Translations under genes and position numbers: made by a program
Assembly (NCBI GenBank): GCA_963678675.1
Contig: OY783200.1
Span: forward strand, 21,776,190-21,840,189
Source of the DNA: Xiphydria camelus
Lineage: Eukaryota; Arthropoda; Insecta; Hymenoptera; Xiphydriidae
Length of the DNA: 64,000 bases
Reading direction: 5' to 3'
Shown here: positions 36,061 through 64,000 of the stretch, one piece after another
How positions within the stretch are numbered: the first letter of the stretch is position 1
How the letters are laid out: each line of letters begins with the position of its first letter
Notes under the pieces: generated by a model
Databases searched by the model: none
What the model was told of the DNA's origin: nothing
Seen by the model: the letters and a program-made list of their open reading frames with translations, nothing else

Positions 36061-39000
36061 TATTTTGGAGCGTATGCTACGAATCGAACGCCAAACGGTT
36101 GAATCTAGATGCGGCCCTGCGCCGAAGTCACGTGACTCTGACGAGAAGAACCGCAGTTTCGCCGGTTCCTTCGACGCGCTCGCACGTGCGGGCTGGCGCG
36201 GGGAATCGGACCGTGAATTCGCGGATAAGCGGTATCGACGCGGGAGGGAGGATAGCGCGGATTTATCCTCGGAGAGAGAGTGAGGCGATCCTGCGGAGAA
36301 GGAGCGGCCTGGCATGCCCTGTAAGCAGAGATTCCGACGTGGTGAGAAAAACACCTCCTCGTCGGCCATTTTAAGACGGTCTCGGGCTTCGAGAAAATTT
36401 CTTCGCGCCGCTTTTTCTTCTTGCGACGGGAGAAGCGTATTCGTCGGTCGTTTCGTTGCATTCGGGTCGCGGTGTCGCGTCGGAATTCGCGATACGGAGA
36501 GACGTAAAATCGCAGAGAGGCGGACAGTTTCAACGGTAGTCGTTTCCGCGCGTCGCAGAGTGACTTCGATGACTCGCGAAGCTCGTGGCGAGGGAGACAA
36601 TTTCTCCGGGTAGTTGAGTTGCGACGGTCTTGTCGGGAAGCAGCGATATGTTGGAGCGTACGTTACGAATCGAACGCGAAACGGTTGAATCTAGCCTCGC
36701 GCCGAAGTCGCGTGACTTCGGCGAGAAGAACCGCAGTTTCGCCGGTTCCTTCGACGTGCTCGCACGTGCGGGTTGGCGCGGGGAATCGGACGCTGAATTC
36801 GCGGATAAGCGGTATCGACGCGGCAGGGAGGATCGCGCGGATTTATCCTCGGAGAGACAGTGAGGCGATCCTGCGGAGAACGAGCGACTCGTCATGCCTT
36901 GCGAGCCGAGATACCGACGCGATGAGAAATACCTCCTCGTCGGCCATTTTAAGACGGTCTCGTGCTTCGAGAGAACTCCTTCGCGCCGTGTTTTCCTTTC
37001 GTGACGGGAGAAGCGTCTTCGTCGGTCGTATCGGCGTGTTCGGGTCGCGGTGTCGTATCGGAATTCGCGACACGGAGAGACGCAAAATCGCGAAGAGGAG
37101 GACAGTTTCATCGGTATTCGTTTCCGCGTGTCGTAAAGTGGCTTCGAAGACTCTCGAAGCTCATGGCGAGGGAGACAATTTCTCCGGGTACCTATCGCTT
37201 CGACGTATAACATTCGGACGGCAGTGACGCGTTGACACGAAGTGGTGCAAGAGATCGCGTGCAAACTTTTCGTTTTACGAGAGACAGTGACGGACTTTGT
37301 CGCCTTCGCGTTTGTGAAAAATTCTACATCAGTCGGGATGCTGTGGAGAGAACTCCGTACGAAGACGCTGCGTCGGGGATGCAGTAAGCAGAAGCAAAAT
37401 CGAGAGCTCCTTTCATATCAAGAATGCCAAGACCGACGCTACAGCTGCTGCGGATGTACACGCGACGACAACTAACGGTAATATTTATTGCAATTTTCGT
37501 CACGTTCAGGGATTTTTTGGGGCAATTTCGAAATAAGGGAAAATCGTATCGATGTTCGGGAATAAAAGTTTCTGTGCATTCTTTTGAGTATCGTAAGGGG
37601 GGCTATCTCTCAACGAACGTCTTTCTCTTCGTGCGATATTGAATAGGTATATTATTTCAAACTGAATTTAAAAATAGCTATAAATATTTATTTTATGGGA
37701 AGACCATATTAAATAAAATTACAGGGAATACCTCTTCGTACTCTAAACAGGCTCAGGCTTATTTTGATTCGTTGCATCGTTCGACGCTGATCGTTGAGAT
37801 ACTTTGTTTCGAGCGTGTCGTATCTAGGTAACCTAGTAAGAGAGAGTGAGCGCGCCTCACAGCCGAGTCGCGGCGATAACAGGTAACGCCAGCTGTTTAG
37901 CTCGCAGCGGTAGGGTATGCCATTTCGACACGGTCTGGCTTACAGGGTGCGCGCTCTTGCCCCGCGCTCCCTCCTTGCGTATTCCCTTTGCTCTTCCGAG
38001 AAAATTGTTGCAGTAGAACGACTGGACATTGTTGGAAATCCATTTTGAAGACGGGAGAGCTTCGCGAACCGGGAGGACGATCGTGGTGCTCGCGAATCCT
38101 TCGAAAAAAAACCTCCCAAGAATTCTAGAAGTTTCTCGGTGATCGCGATACAGAAATTTTGTGTTCGTCACGTTCGTTTCCTCGCATATGTTACTCTCAC
38201 TTCGACGCGCATGATACGCTCCTTCAAATATCCACTGTCGGCTTCGTAAAATCTGCCAGGTTACTATGGTACGATATAAATTATTGAATGTGTTAAAAAG
38301 AATTAATTGCTGGGAAAGAATCTTCAATAAACTGGGAACGCCCATAACAAATTCCATTTAGTAAGAACACTCGATCAAATCTGCCAAATTTTTGTTGGTG
38401 TCCGGATACTAGTGTTAACCACATTGTATAATACATTCCCCCACGAACCTCGAATCAGCCATGCTTTAGACTGACAATATTGTTCTGTTCTTTGTGCAGT
38501 AAACTTTGGATTATCACGTTACGTCGGAGCTAGAACGGCGGTGGCTGTAATCGTCATCGGTGAGTGCCCCCTTCAGATTTCCTCAAACCGACTTTCGGTA
38601 CGCGGAATGACGCGCTATACCGAAATCGGTTCGTTGTATATGCCTTTTCTTCGCTCATTCTGTCCCTTTTTCTGTGTGGCGCGACGATAACACTTTAGGG
38701 GATTTGCAGCGAGACGCGTTTTGGGAAGATACTTTTATACTTAGTTTCAAATTTGTCTCGTTTGCTATTTGGATAACTGTCGTCGACAATTCGCTGCAAA
38801 TATAATCGCGAGATGGTACCACCGTTCGACGCTCGCGAATTAATTGAACTCGAGAAATCAAAAATCGATAACTCATCGAACGGTGGATACTTTTCGTGTA
38901 GATGAATTCAAGATGAATCTTTGTCAGGGAAATTTGTTCGTTTCGCGAGACGCGTTGTCGATTTTATTGTTGCTTCTTGAACTGATGGAAAAATCGCCAC

Positions 39001-42000
39001 AGCCCCCTTAAGAGGGGCTGAAGTCTGGCGATGAAAAGAAAAGAGCCGATTTGTATTATGGTGCTGGTAGCGGATCTCTTTTCACTTATCTTATCATCTG
39101 AATTTGAATTTTTCTAAAAAATATTAAAGAACTCGATTTGTAGCGGCATTTTAATCGGACCAGTCTTTATTTTCTCTCATTTCAATGCAGTTTTTCTCGT
39201 TACGTAATTATAAAGTACGCTCTCTTCAATAAAAATCGAATTTCAAAGAGATGCTTAATTATTTTTATATCATCACTCGAAGAAATGTAATAATTGAAAG
39301 CTCGTTAACGCTTCTAACGTTGATTGCTTTACTTCGTTTTTTCTTACATTCATAACTTTCATCTGGACGACGTGTTACTTCTCTCATTTGCCTAGAAAAT
39401 CCTGATCACTACCAGTTCTAATACGGGCTCTTTGGAAATCGCGGTAGCTTCGTTTCTTGGATTTTTTTCAGGGTCAGATATCCACTTTGGTTATGATTCT
39501 TTCAGGGTAGCTTCTCTGCTCGTTTTATACTTTCATCCTAGAGCTAATAATAGGGACTAAAGTTCGACCGATAAACCCATTAGCAATAATTGTCCTTCTT
39601 TGGACGATCAATAGAGTCACGATTTAGAGTCCGTAGCTTAAAAAATTCGCGATTCCGTGTATCGCTTTCGCGTCGTATTGCAGCTCCTGCGAGGGGGTCG
39701 AGACGAGATCTCCCCCCTCGACGCTGGATCATCACCGAAGATCAACATTAGAGAATGATTGACGAGACGAATGCATGTATCAGTGCGAAAATGTCCGAAT
39801 TTTGTGAATATACATAGGTACTCTTGCTGATTTTCGCGATTATAGCCATTCGTTTTTTTAAATATAGGTAATTAGTAGGGTCCGTTGAATCTCAACGCAT
39901 TTTGGGGGGGGGGGGGGGTCCATGTATGCTTGAGAGTGTGATCGATCAGAGTCTGCTTCGGGCGGATTGGTCTTTAGTACTTCAAGATCGCGAGAATTTC
40001 GTCTCTGTCATTTATTGCTAACGATTTCTCATAGCTCGGTGTTTGAAGATTCCTCCGAACTCGAGCGATCGTCGAGCAATGAAACGTGACGAATTACTCG
40101 TACGCATAAGAAGAATCTCATCAGTGAAGAGGACGCCGTTCGTCGCGCCACACCCTTGCCGTACGGCGTGTAAAATTTCCGAGGATCTTCTGAAATTTTC
40201 CGTCCAGTTCTTGACACTGGGGGATCGTTTCAGAGTTGACTCTGGAATTTTTGTGTCGCACGGATCTTCTTGCACTATCCTTCTCTCGTACTGTCGCTTG
40301 TCTTTCTCTAGTGGGCTTGCGAGAGTGAATTTTCTATACTTATTTGCTACTTTGACTTCTTTGACTTCTTTGACTAAATATTACTTTAAGAAAAATTACC
40401 TAATTACATTTCGATACCTACGTATTTCATTTTTATTTAAAAGTTCAAGTTATAGCAGAAATTTTTTTTAGTAGATTTTTATCGTATCTTAAAAAAAAAT
40501 GAGTTCGTTGTAGATTTGGTTGTGAATCAGTGTCGTCAGATGGGAGGCAAACTGGGATATTCCAGAGCTGCTGAGATTGAATCACAACTGCTTCTATATG
40601 AGCTATAATTTTTTATATTAAATTAAGATTCTAATTTCCTGAAAAATCATAAACCTTATTAATTATAATCGAGGCTCAAATTTACTTGCTTATTTATGCT
40701 GAAAAATTATAGTCGACTTATCCTTTTTAATAAGATTAGCCTCGCAAGGCTGCCAGACATATTCTTTGCATGTGTGTGTAACTGAAAATTAAAATTTGTA
40801 CCCTAACGTGGTACCGTCGACCAGCGTCGCATTGGGATGCACTTTTCGTTGCAACTTTATAAATACCGCGTTTTTGTCCAAGGCAATAATTCTATTTCAG
40901 TAATTTTTGATATCTAATTGATATATCTTTTTCATCCATTCTGCGACGCCGGTTCGATAAATCGGTGTAAAAGCCGTGTGGGTCATTACTTGTACCAGTT
41001 TGCAAGGAACGCCTACTGTATTATCTTATCTGAACCATATCTGAAAGCTCCGCAAATTGTCGCGCATAGAAACTTCTATTACTTTGCAGGTCTATTCTAT
41101 ATTCTACGAAAGTCGGTGCGACTCGCAATTTTTGCCTGGCGCCCGTAAAACATATGAAATATTATAAACTATCTATTCTGAGAAAACCTATGAACAAATT
41201 ATACCTCTACATATTATATTCCGAATATTTATTAGTCGAATCATTATCGACTTAGTTATTAGTCATATCGCGGACTAATTAACGCAGGGTTTATAGCAAG
41301 CCATTTTTATTAAAATTAAATTATTTTTATCTTCAATTATTCATATTTTGCTTGAGATATACCGAGAATTATTTTTCTACTCTGTATGGGTAGGTATCTA
41401 ATTTTCGACTGAATATAAACTGCATTTTACATCGAATTTACAAGGAGCACTCGCAAGGATGGCCGTGCTCCAGTTTCGACAGTCCTGGAATATCCCAACT
41501 TTGCCTCCCAAATGTCGATATTAGCGTACGATTTTCCCTGCGAGAATATTTAATTTTTCCTTTTCAAGAGAGAATTATAGGCAGCTATCACCCCTGCAAT
41601 ATATATTTATGAATTTAATTATAAGGATAATAATTCATTGTACCTAGAATTGATAATATATTTTTTATATTTTAATTGCAGATTTGTTCAGTTAATTGAT
41701 GTGCTCTTGCTTTATAGGAAATCTCTTGATTCAATAAGACCACTGATAGTTCAGCTTCTTGTTCCAGTCACAGCTGATTCTACAGTTTCTCAAAATTTCA
41801 GTTGATACCTTTGTTATAATTATCGAGTCTCTGGTTAACATTTTTAGACTACTATGCTATGGTATAAATCAACGCTATCTGGATATTCATTTCATCTTTG
41901 AAATCAACAATAATCTTTCAATTCGATTGGAGAAACTTAATATGGGAAATTTTGAGATCGATGATACGATATGCTGCAACGATCGAAATCATATCGAGTT

Positions 42001-42808
42001 CATCCTCCAACATTATTTAGGTATGTTCAATGTTATCATAGTTATACGATATTTCGACGAATCGTGTCGAAATTTACGCACAGCTGCTCCAGCATGTAGA
42101 CAACCCGTTCAACCGCGGTGCTTACCAGCTGATGTTTGCTTCTCGATGAAAAAAATTAAATGACAGAAAATCGTTATAATTTAGTATAATATAAACGCAT
42201 CAATTTTAGTTTCAGATTTTTACTTCGATAAAAACGAGGAGGATTTTATGTCGAGCGCGAGGCAACCGAAAAATCAGTTGTAATATATCGGACGGACTTT
42301 AATTTTGGAACTGTTCATTAAAAGATACCTATATACATTGTGAAACATTCTAATGGAGCCACTATGACTGTACAGAATCATGGTAAGAGAAATTGCAAAC
42401 CATATTTATCGCTTTCCTGAAAATCATTACATTGAAAGTGAAAAAATCACACCGGAGTAGAACCAAACAGCCAGCACCATCTCCTAGTCGCTCTCGGAAG
42501 TTAACCGAGCCGTGCATTCGCGACTCTGTAGTTCATTGACCCCCCGGCACCTGCAGACTGGTGTCCGAAAACTTGGACAATCGAAACCCAATCAAGCAGA
42601 AACTCCCACATTTCGATAAATTTTTTCAATCCGACTCCAATCAATCCGATTCTCTCGTGTTTCAAATCGACTCCGAAATTTTGAGTATTAGTCGAATCAT
42701 CATCGACTTAGTTGTATCATGTCGCGGATTAATTAATGCAGGCTTTACGGCAAGCCGTTTTGATTGAAATTAAATTATTTTTGTCTTCATTTTTTCATAC
42801 TTTGCTTG
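35925..42808 (-). repeat. giant inverted repeat, right arm (about 6.9 kb)
   Basis: Mirror copy of 15118-22650. It has two instead of three units of the roughly 580-bp repeat (boundaries near 36610 and 37188), which accounts for most of the length difference. It ends abruptly at about 42808, after 'atactttgcttgag', where a tRNA-like sequence region begins. Frames at 37857-38357, 38655-38876, 40018-40275 and 41759-42163 mirror those in the left arm, with small changes. Confidence 0.93.
36035..37190 (-). repeat. about 580-bp GC-rich tandem repeat, two units (right arm)
   Basis: Unit borders with CTCCCGG-type sequence (TTTCTCCGGGTA on the plus strand) lie at about 36610 and 37188. The content matches 20791-22536 in reverse. 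Confidence 0.93.
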
Positions 42809-43170
42809 AGGTGACTTCACAGTAGTGGCATTGTGAGACCACGCGTTGACTTTGAGAAACATCGCAGTGATGTCTTGCTGCGTGCCCGCACGGGTACCAC
42901 TGTGGCATCACGAAGTGTGAGCACGGTGAATGAAGTAGGATTTTGCAAAAAGGGAACGCACACGCAGTGACTTTACCGACTTTACAGTGGTTGATGATAC
43001 TGCCCGTGTGCGACGGGTGCTGCCGCCTGCCAACCCGCTTAGTGGGGTCGGTTTTTTTTTTCCACACCCTACCGGGACTCGAACCTGCGCTCTACGAGCT
43101 GCTTCGAAACTGCAGGGCGAATGCTTTCGCGCTCTACCAATTGAGCCACCGACTCTTCAAGTGGTATTGG
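42809..43170 (-). mobile_element. tRNA-derived SINE-like sequence
   Basis: On the minus strand from about 43160, an A-box-like TGGCTCAATTGGTAGAGC is followed by a good B box, GGTTCGAGTCC (43085-43075). Unlike a true tRNA, the acceptor ends do not pair and the T stem is poor. The sequence then continues through an A-run (43050-43062 on the complement) into a unique body. It lies exactly at the outer end of the right arm of the giant inverted repeat. Confidence 0.55.
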
Positions 43171-43292
43171 TCGACTCCGGTTATATATAGAAACCGGACA
43201 TGGCAGTGACTGCTCGCGAAGGTTCTTTCCATTAAATTTTAAAAAATAATTTCATATGTACTTTCTTTTTCAAAACAGTAACGATTATAACA

Positions 43293-43456
43293 ATTAATCG
43301 TTCATCATTTATAGAATATTCGTCAAGAATCATGTTAAAGTTAAGTTCACGATGAAACTTCTATACTATATGAAATTAATCATTCATTATTTGTAGAATA
43401 TTCGTCAAGAATCACATTAAAATTAAGTTCACGATGGAACTTATATTATATAATTT
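43293..43456 (+). repeat. 82-bp tandem duplication
   Basis: Two imperfect copies begin ATTAATCGTTCATCATTTAT (43293) and ATTAATCATTCATTATTTGT (43375), each continuing through 'agaatattcgtcaagaatca'. Confidence 0.85.
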
Positions 43457-43499
43457 TTACTGAACAATTTGGATTTTTTGCAAAGATAAAGTCACCGTA

Positions 43500-44353
43500 A
43501 CCTTGGTTAGAGCTCTTCACGGACCTACCCTAGCTTTCACGATGAATAAGCAAAGAAAACGAACGCAGCTTCGATTCGACGAATCGACGAACGTTTCTCG
43601 CGCCTTCCCGGACTTGTTCCGCGTTCGATCGAATCTCAACCGAACCCCAGGCGCCCGCGCGCGCGCGCGCGCGCGTGCTCCTCCGACAGGATGATGCGTA
43701 CCGGGATACGAGTGGGAAGGGGGAGAGGGAGCAAATCGATTATCGCCCCGCGTTCTATTCGGCTCGAATCCGCGCGTGGATGCGGTCAACAGCCGGAAAC
43801 ATTGGAAATTAACGCGGGATCGACGCGCCGCTCGGCGCACACACAGGTACGGGAAGCGGCCGAGCGTCGCATCGATCCCCGCTGCGCCGCGTCGCGCGGC
43901 GTCTTCGCGCGGCACCCGGGATGACTCGCCCTCGCGCGGTCGCCCAAGGTCACGGGCTCAAGCCCGCTACTATGTATACCGATGTTCCGCTGGCCGCGCC
44001 GCGTCTTCGCCTCGGTTTTCCACGTCCGGTTGCCCCCCTTCGATTCGATTCGCGCGCAGAGCAGGCGTAGCGTTCGCGCGAACAGAACCTCCGCTCTTCG
44101 CGCCAAGATGAACAAGGGCAGGGGAGGAAGGAAGAGAGAGAGAGAGGAGAGAGAGAGACGCTCGCACACTCCAAGGCGCAGCCGCGCGACGCGGGTCGTC
44201 GCTTTGCAGGGGCGGAGTCCTTCGCTCTCGCCAATAACGTCGCGGCCAGCTTTTTGGAAGCTCTCCAAACGTCGTGCACAGCAGTCCGTATGTGCGACGG
44301 GACGGGAAAATCGCGCCGCGAGTTTCCGACGTGAAGGAGATAGATAGGGAGAG

Positions 44354-44398
<45 letters not shown>

Positions 44399-45430
44399 AC
44401 TCGCATTACGACGTCGGAGAACCTCGAGAGTTAAATCCGCGGTGGTGGTCGTCGGTCGCGGGATAAATCTCCATCTATACTCGCTTCGCAGAGCTCTTCG
44501 GCGCGACGAGCGGACGACCGGGGCGGGGAGTGCTTATTTCCGTCGCGCGCGCGCGCGCGCGCCTCGGTGAATCACGGCGATCGGCTCCACTCCACCTGTT
44601 CATCGGATTGCGACACCCTCGGAGCAAGACGGAGAGTGGTCCACGGTGGAGAGGAAGAGGGTGGGGGAGAAGGGGAGGTTTGACTCGTGAAAAGAGTGCG
44701 CGAATTAAATGTCGTCGACTCGCGATCGCGTCCCGCCCGACGCTTCCAGCTGTCATCCGCGGAGGTAAGAGATTCGCGGCGGATGCTGCGAGCATCTGCG
44801 GGGAAATATTGCGCCGAGGGATTAGACGCGGGGTGCGAGCGCGCGCGCGCGATTACTTTGCGGAAGATGCTGCGTCGTGTCCTGGGGAGGAGGATCGCGA
44901 CGCGCACGTGCGCGCAGAATAGAAATAAGGGCGTTTTCGAATCGCGGGATGCCGCGACTAAGACGGACGTACCTATCAATTTTAGCCAGCGGCGCGACAC
45001 GACGCGTGTCCCACGCACTTCCTCTCTCACGCTCTCGCGCGTAGGTGGAAGGAGCGCGGCAGAGTCGTCGCCGCGCCGCTCGAACGATCGACGCTCGCCG
45101 TCGTATCGGCTTCTGTTCCGCGCGCGCGGATCTTATAAAGCGTGAAGTCGGCGGGGAGGATAAGAGGCATTTGAGAGAGAACGTTTAGCCGATACGTGTG
45201 TACAAGCGTGTGAGAATAGATTCCGCGCGGGCAAAATAATGTTCAGCGGGGAAATGCGTTTGCGATTTTTGGCGGCGTCGTTTAGCGTGGAAATGTCATG
45301 AGGGGTGCTTTATTTCAAACGCTGCTGAAAGCGGGATGCGAACGGTCCGATGCTTTCTACGTCACAGCTTTCCGTGGTGCAGCGGCGCCGGCCAATTGTA
45401 ATCGGGGAAGGTGTCACGTGGTGTCGGATT
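43500..45430 (+). promoter_or_regulatory. CpG-rich region upstream of Alk, probable promoter and 5' UTR exon zone
   Basis: A strongly GC/CpG-rich block with (CG)n at 43651-43676 and 44547-44564 and (GA)n at 44353-44397. Two features could belong to Alk transcription. One is a consensus donor GGAG|GTAAGAG at 44764/44765, which could end an untranslated exon. The other is a TATA box TATAAAG at 45134-45140 in CpG-rich DNA. A matching acceptor CTTTCCTCGCAG ends at 47296, 167 bp before the Alk ATG. No coding sequence is supported in the block. Confidence 0.45.
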
Positions 45431-45439
45431 CGGAGCGCG

Positions 45440-46380
45440 CGGATTCCTATTGAGAAGATATATCATAGCTTCTCATAGAAAACTTGTAAGAATCCCATAG
45501 AATCCTCACACTGAGAAAAAAATAGTCTAAAATAATTTTGTCGAGATAATTTGATAATCTGAAAAGGTATTTGTTGAACCATCCAAGTGTTTAGCTCGCT
45601 GAGGTCAAAGTTTTCGTGAAATCGAGCAAAGAATTTTGCAATTCCAAAAAAACGTTTTATCGGCTCGCATTCATTTAAAATATCGCGTTAGCCCAACCAA
45701 GACTTTTTTCAGTGCGTGGGAATTTGATGTGCTTTTGACACAGCGATTTTGGATACCCTGCACTGATAAAAATCTGAGAGAGATAAATAAGAACCTATAT
45801 GTTCTGGATTCTGTATTTATCTGTAGAAACAAATAAAATATTGTACGGTTCTATTAGTAATTGAAGACACTGCTGCAAAAAGGAGGTAGCTCCATTTGGG
45901 AAAAAGGAGGCAGCTCCATTTGGGGCAAAATTATCTTGAAATCTGTTGTAGATATCGAAAAAAAGTTAAAATAAAGAATGTTCACCTATATTTTTACTAG
46001 AAAAAAGCTGCTATACATTTTTCACATATCTCCATTGAGTTTTAAGATGAGTGCCTTTTCAAATTTAAACAGAGATTAAGGGGCGAAATGGAGCTGCCTC
46101 CTTTTTGCAGCAGTGTCTTCAATTACGAATAGAATGGCGTGTAACAGGTCTTTATTTTCTTTATGGAATTCAATTTGTTTTTGCGGATAAATATAAAATT
46201 CGGTAAATCCCTATTTATAATCTCAGATATACAATATAGAATATAATGAATTCCCATGCGACCATCTCAAACTTTTCTCTCGGATATCGGGAATCGTTGC
46301 GTCTGAAGCACATCAGAGTCGCATAGAAATTGTTTATGGAAATCTCTATGGGATCTTTTCAATAGGGATAGCCGCGTTGA
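45440..46380. mobile_element. palindromic intronic-type miniature element with two nested insertions
   Basis: The ends are CCTATTGAGAAGAT (45449) and GGGATCTTTTCAATAGG (about 46370). Inside are an ACACTGAGAAAA...TTTTTTCAGTG element (about 45509-45717) and a 258-bp element at 45863-46120. Confidence 0.85.
45863..46120. mobile_element. 258-bp element with AATT target duplication
   Basis: Near-perfect terminal repeats of about 35 bp start GAAGACACTGCTGCAAAAAG, with AATT on both sides (45859-45862 and 46121-46124). Removing the element and one AATT restores CTATTAGTAATTACGAATAG, which is exactly the sequence of uninterrupted copies of the host element. Confidence 0.93.
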
Positions 46381-46410
46381 CGTCAAATGATTTCAGGTCC
46401 GTATAACATA

Positions 46411-46658
46411 TGTGAGGCTAAACTTACTTGCCAGGAAAGAAACTTCATTTAGTATTATCTAATTATTTATGAATGTTTGGCCTATATCGATATAAGACTT
46501 TATTGTGGATAAAAACGTAATGTTCAAAAAAGTATTATACAAATATAAGCCAAAAGCTCGCATTTAATTTATAATTTAGTAATTTATAAATTATAAAAAA
46601 TAATAAGGAGATAATAGTAAGTAATTTAAGTTTTTTCTGGCGAGTAAGCTTAGCCTCA
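46411..46658. mobile_element. 248-bp miniature element, GTGAGGCTAA family
   Basis: The left end is GTGAGGCTAAACTTACTTGC. The right end, read inward, is TGAGGCTAAGCTTACTCGCC. A second diverged copy lies at about 48628-48818 and a lone terminus at 11539-11578. Confidence 0.85.
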
Positions 46659-46959
46659 TATGATATGTACCTCCCTGCTGAATATATCTAGTGGAAAATA
46701 ATATGAAATTGTACAATAGAAAGGATTCAAAAATACTATAAAGCGTGAAGTTCTATAATTTCTTATAATTTTCACATTGAATATCATAAAAAAATAGTAA
46801 AGATCGATACAAGCTCTGTATAAGTTTCTACAGTATTTAATATAAAAATTATGAGAAACGATTGATTTCACGCTCTGTAGTATTTTTCAATCATTTTTGG
46901 TATATTCAATCGCTTTCTACCGGAAATGTTTGGCAGCGCTGCATATCCGCACAGCTCGG

Positions 46960-47180
46960 TCTTAACATTAATCTTGTTATTGCAGATTTGGAAAGTTTGG
47001 TCAAAATGATCAACCCTGTATTTTTGTTCATTTTCCGCCTTATCCGAGCTGGAGAACGAAGATTTTTAAATGCAGCTACGTCACAGTCTAGTGCGCGTCT
47101 TGGCATAAGTGCGTCTCTCTGCCTTTCCGATGACGTCACAATTTAATAAAGAGAAACGCATTTATAACTCAGCGAACAAT
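46960..47180 (+). repeat. interspersed repeat shared with Alk intron 19
   Basis: CCGAGCTGGAGAACGA...GCATAAGTGCGTCTCTCTG...CGATGACGTCAC...GAGAAACGCATTTA is matched, on the minus strand, by 62030-62220. No transposase or pol III boxes were recognised. Confidence 0.75.
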
Positions 47181-47463
47181 AATTTTTTCGAATCGCTTCC
47201 CTTTCGTGTGTCATCGAATATGCATGCGAATTATAAATTAGATTTAAAAAATATGAATACTTCTTCTATATACGTTAAAACCGACTTTCCTCGCAGGATC
47301 TAACGCGTACCGGTTTCCCACGAGCTTGCGATCACGATCCACGACGGATGACGCGACGCGACGACGGCGCAGCGGCGTACGCGGAGGCGGGGTGATGCCG
47401 ATCGGCGGTACCGCGGCCGCTCTTTACACTGCGATGCACTGAACGCGATCAAACGTCGAAGTG

Positions 47464-64000
<16,537 letters not shown>

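Noticed and set aside
15118..42808. giant inverted repeat as a simple assembly artefact
   Set aside because: The arms differ by scattered substitutions, small indels, one satellite unit and an arm-specific palindrome, which a duplicated contig end would not show. Long reads are still the decisive test.
15118..42808. Maverick/Polinton or LTR element
   Set aside because: No polymerase, integrase, protease, capsid, ATPase or reverse-transcriptase motif was seen in arms or spacer, and no LTR-type direct repeats.
43063..43160. functional tRNA gene
   Set aside because: A and B boxes are good, but the acceptor ends do not pair and the T stem has mismatches; better explained as a tRNA-derived repeat or pseudogene.

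Overview
The window is nuclear DNA of an insect, most likely a hymenopteran. That placement is an inference from gene content, the pattern of GC-rich exons in AT-rich introns, and repeat style; no rRNA or mitochondrial marker is present to prove it. Four conserved protein-coding genes can be rebuilt exon by exon with matching splice phases. They are NC2-alpha/DRAP1 (minus strand, 2011-4486, complete, 217 aa), a TMC-family channel-like protein (plus, 6908-10559, complete, 781 aa), RNase H2 subunit C (minus, 11655-13808, complete, 137 aa) and the receptor tyrosine kinase Alk (plus, 47464 to beyond the right edge, 21 coding exons and 1314 codons visible). A mariner transposase tail lies at the left edge.

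Layout. 1-551 is the 3' part of a mariner element. 0.6-14.1 kb is a compact gene cluster: DRAP1 and TMC are divergent, and TMC and RNASEH2C are convergent. 15.1-42.8 kb is dominated by a giant inverted repeat, with arms of about 7.5 and 6.9 kb around a 13.3-kb spacer. The arms differ mainly by one unit of a 582-bp GC-rich tandem repeat at their inner ends. The spacer holds several foldback or terminal-inverted-repeat elements, a run of exon-like repeated units behind two perfect heat-shock elements, and a mariner derivative that carries a 145-bp minisatellite. 42.8-47.4 kb is a tRNA-derived sequence, CpG-rich DNA and repeats upstream of Alk. 47.4-64 kb is Alk, whose introns are packed with nested miniature elements.

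The four conserved genes act in unrelated processes: TBP-dependent transcription repression, membrane channel or mechanosensory function, ribonucleotide/R-loop removal, and Jelly-belly receptor signalling. Nothing suggests an operon or shared regulation. One palindromic miniature element (the 'CCTATTGAAAAGATC' family) occurs again and again in the introns of TMC, RNASEH2C and Alk, yet I saw no copy inside the giant inverted repeat.

The most notable observations are a textbook U12-type AT-AC intron in DRAP1, the giant inverted repeat, the putative heat-inducible spliced unit inside its spacer, and nested insertions whose target duplications and empty sites can be read directly.
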